From assembly GCA_029982755.1 (NCBI GenBank), contig JARRBR010000021.1, forward strand, positions 1-33,363: a DNA stretch of 33,363 bases, in the 5' to 3' direction. The stretch comes from Rhodocyclaceae bacterium. GTDB lineage: Bacteria; Pseudomonadota; Gammaproteobacteria; Burkholderiales; Rhodocyclaceae. Both the position numbers and the translations under genes were made by a program. Numbering within the stretch: position 1 is the stretch's first letter; every line of letters begins with the position of its first letter. A model generated the notes under the pieces. It worked only from the letters and a program-made list of their open reading frames with translations, searched no databases and was not told where the DNA came from. Positions 32,777 to 33,363 of this stretch are shown one piece after another.

Positions 32777-33363
32777 ATGATCGAAACCGACAAGCTGCGC
32801 GCGGCCCCTGCCGAGCGCCTGATCTCCGCCACCCCCGCCGACCGCCAGGAAGACGCGATCGAGCGCGCGCTGCGCCCCAAGCGCCTGGCCGAATACGTGG
32901 GCCAGGCCAAGATCCGCGAACAGCTCGAGATCTTCATCCAGGCCGCGCGCCGGCGCAGCGAGGCACTCGACCACGTGCTGCTGTTCGGCCCGCCCGGGCT
33001 GGGCAAGACTACGCTGGCCCACATCGTCGCCGCCGAGATGGGGGTGAATCTGCGCCAGACCTCCGGCCCGGTGCTCGAGCGCGCGGGCGACCTCGCCGCG
33101 CTGCTCACCAACCTCGAGCCGCACGACGTGCTGTTCATCGACGAGATCCACCGCCTGTCGCCGGTGGTCGAGGAGATCCTGTACCCGGCGCTGGAAGACT
33201 TCCAGATCGACATCATGATCGGCGAAGGCCCGGCGGCGCGCTCGGTCAAGCTCGACCTGCCGCCCTTCACCCTGGTCGGCGCCACCACCCGCGCCGGCAT
33301 GCTCACCAACCCGCTGCGCGACCGCTTCGGCATCGTGTCGCGGCTGGAGTTCTACACGCCGGA
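32777..33363 (+). CDS. ruvB: Holliday junction branch migration ATPase RuvB (5' part)
   Basis: The first 195 codons of RuvB, open to the window edge. The N-terminus shows [20 protein letters not shown] then Walker [10 protein letters not shown] from residue 71, Walker [12 protein letters not shown] at about 117-127, and [20 protein letters not shown], the sensor I and arginine-finger region. It forms the hexameric motor that works with RuvA. No lesion is seen in the visible part; the C-terminal winged-helix domain lies beyond the window. Confidence 0.97.
   Translation, partial: MIETDKLRAAPAERLISATPADRQEDAIERALRPKRLAEYVGQAKIREQLEIFIQAARRRSEALDHVLLFGPPGLGKTTLAHIVAAEMGVNLRQTSGPVLERAGDLAALLTNLEPHDVLFIDEIHRLSPVVEEILYPALEDFQIDIMIGEGPAARSVKLDLPPFTLVGATTRAGMLTNPLRDRFGIVSRLEFYTP

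Overview
The window looks like chromosome from a betaproteobacterium of the Rhodocyclales (Thauera/Azoarcus-like). That assignment rests on very high G+C over most of the right half, the gene order nadD-rsfS-rlmH-maf-rng, a polA/LOG/DUF2782/thrB neighbourhood, two adjacent BPSS1780-type membrane genes, and ruvAB. It is inference from gene content, not from a database comparison.

Layout. (1) 1-955: a decayed IS630-family transposase on the minus strand, cut by the window edge. (2) 1030-7505: a surface-polysaccharide cluster on the plus strand: a clearly AT-rich Wzy-like polymerase, two glycosyltransferases, then rmlB-rmlA-rmlC for dTDP-rhamnose precursors (no rmlD is seen). (3) 7549-8748: a TacA/TacT toxin-antitoxin pair with a good promoter and an H-NS-family gene. 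These sit between rmlC and (4) 8798-10183, a WcaJ/WbaP-type initiating sugar phosphotransferase. (5) 10195-13271: a run of five small toxin-antitoxin-like modules, all on the plus strand: higBA, vapBC, a DUF4160 remnant plus DUF2442, an addiction-module antitoxin plus RelE remnant, and mntA plus truncated hepT. Four of the five junctions carry a copy of a 46-bp hairpin repeat (three full, one partial). The hepT reading frame is lost at a REP-like sequence. (6) 13325-17973: msbA and polA on the minus strand, overlapping by one base; polA carries an in-frame inverted pair of REP-like sequences in its interdomain linker. (7) 18058-27234: plus-strand housekeeping genes, namely LOG-type phosphoribohydrolase, DUF2782 protein, deoxyinosine glycosylase, thrB, two BPSS1780 proteins, nadD, rsfS, rlmH, maf, rng and a UbiA/MenA-type prenyltransferase. 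(8) 27290-31894: a complete five-gene ABC importer of the branched-chain amino acid/amide (HAAT) type on the minus strand. (9) 32157-33363: ruvA and the 5' part of ruvB.

How the parts work together: regions 2 and 4 together provide initiation, sugar activation, transfer and polymerisation for a rhamnose-containing O-antigen or exopolysaccharide. MsbA exports lipid A core for the same envelope. The small modules and repeats between 7.5 and 13.3 kb separate this accessory cluster from the conserved core. The most interesting signals are the repeat-punctuated array of intact and broken toxin-antitoxin modules, and the REP pair embedded in the polA coding sequence.
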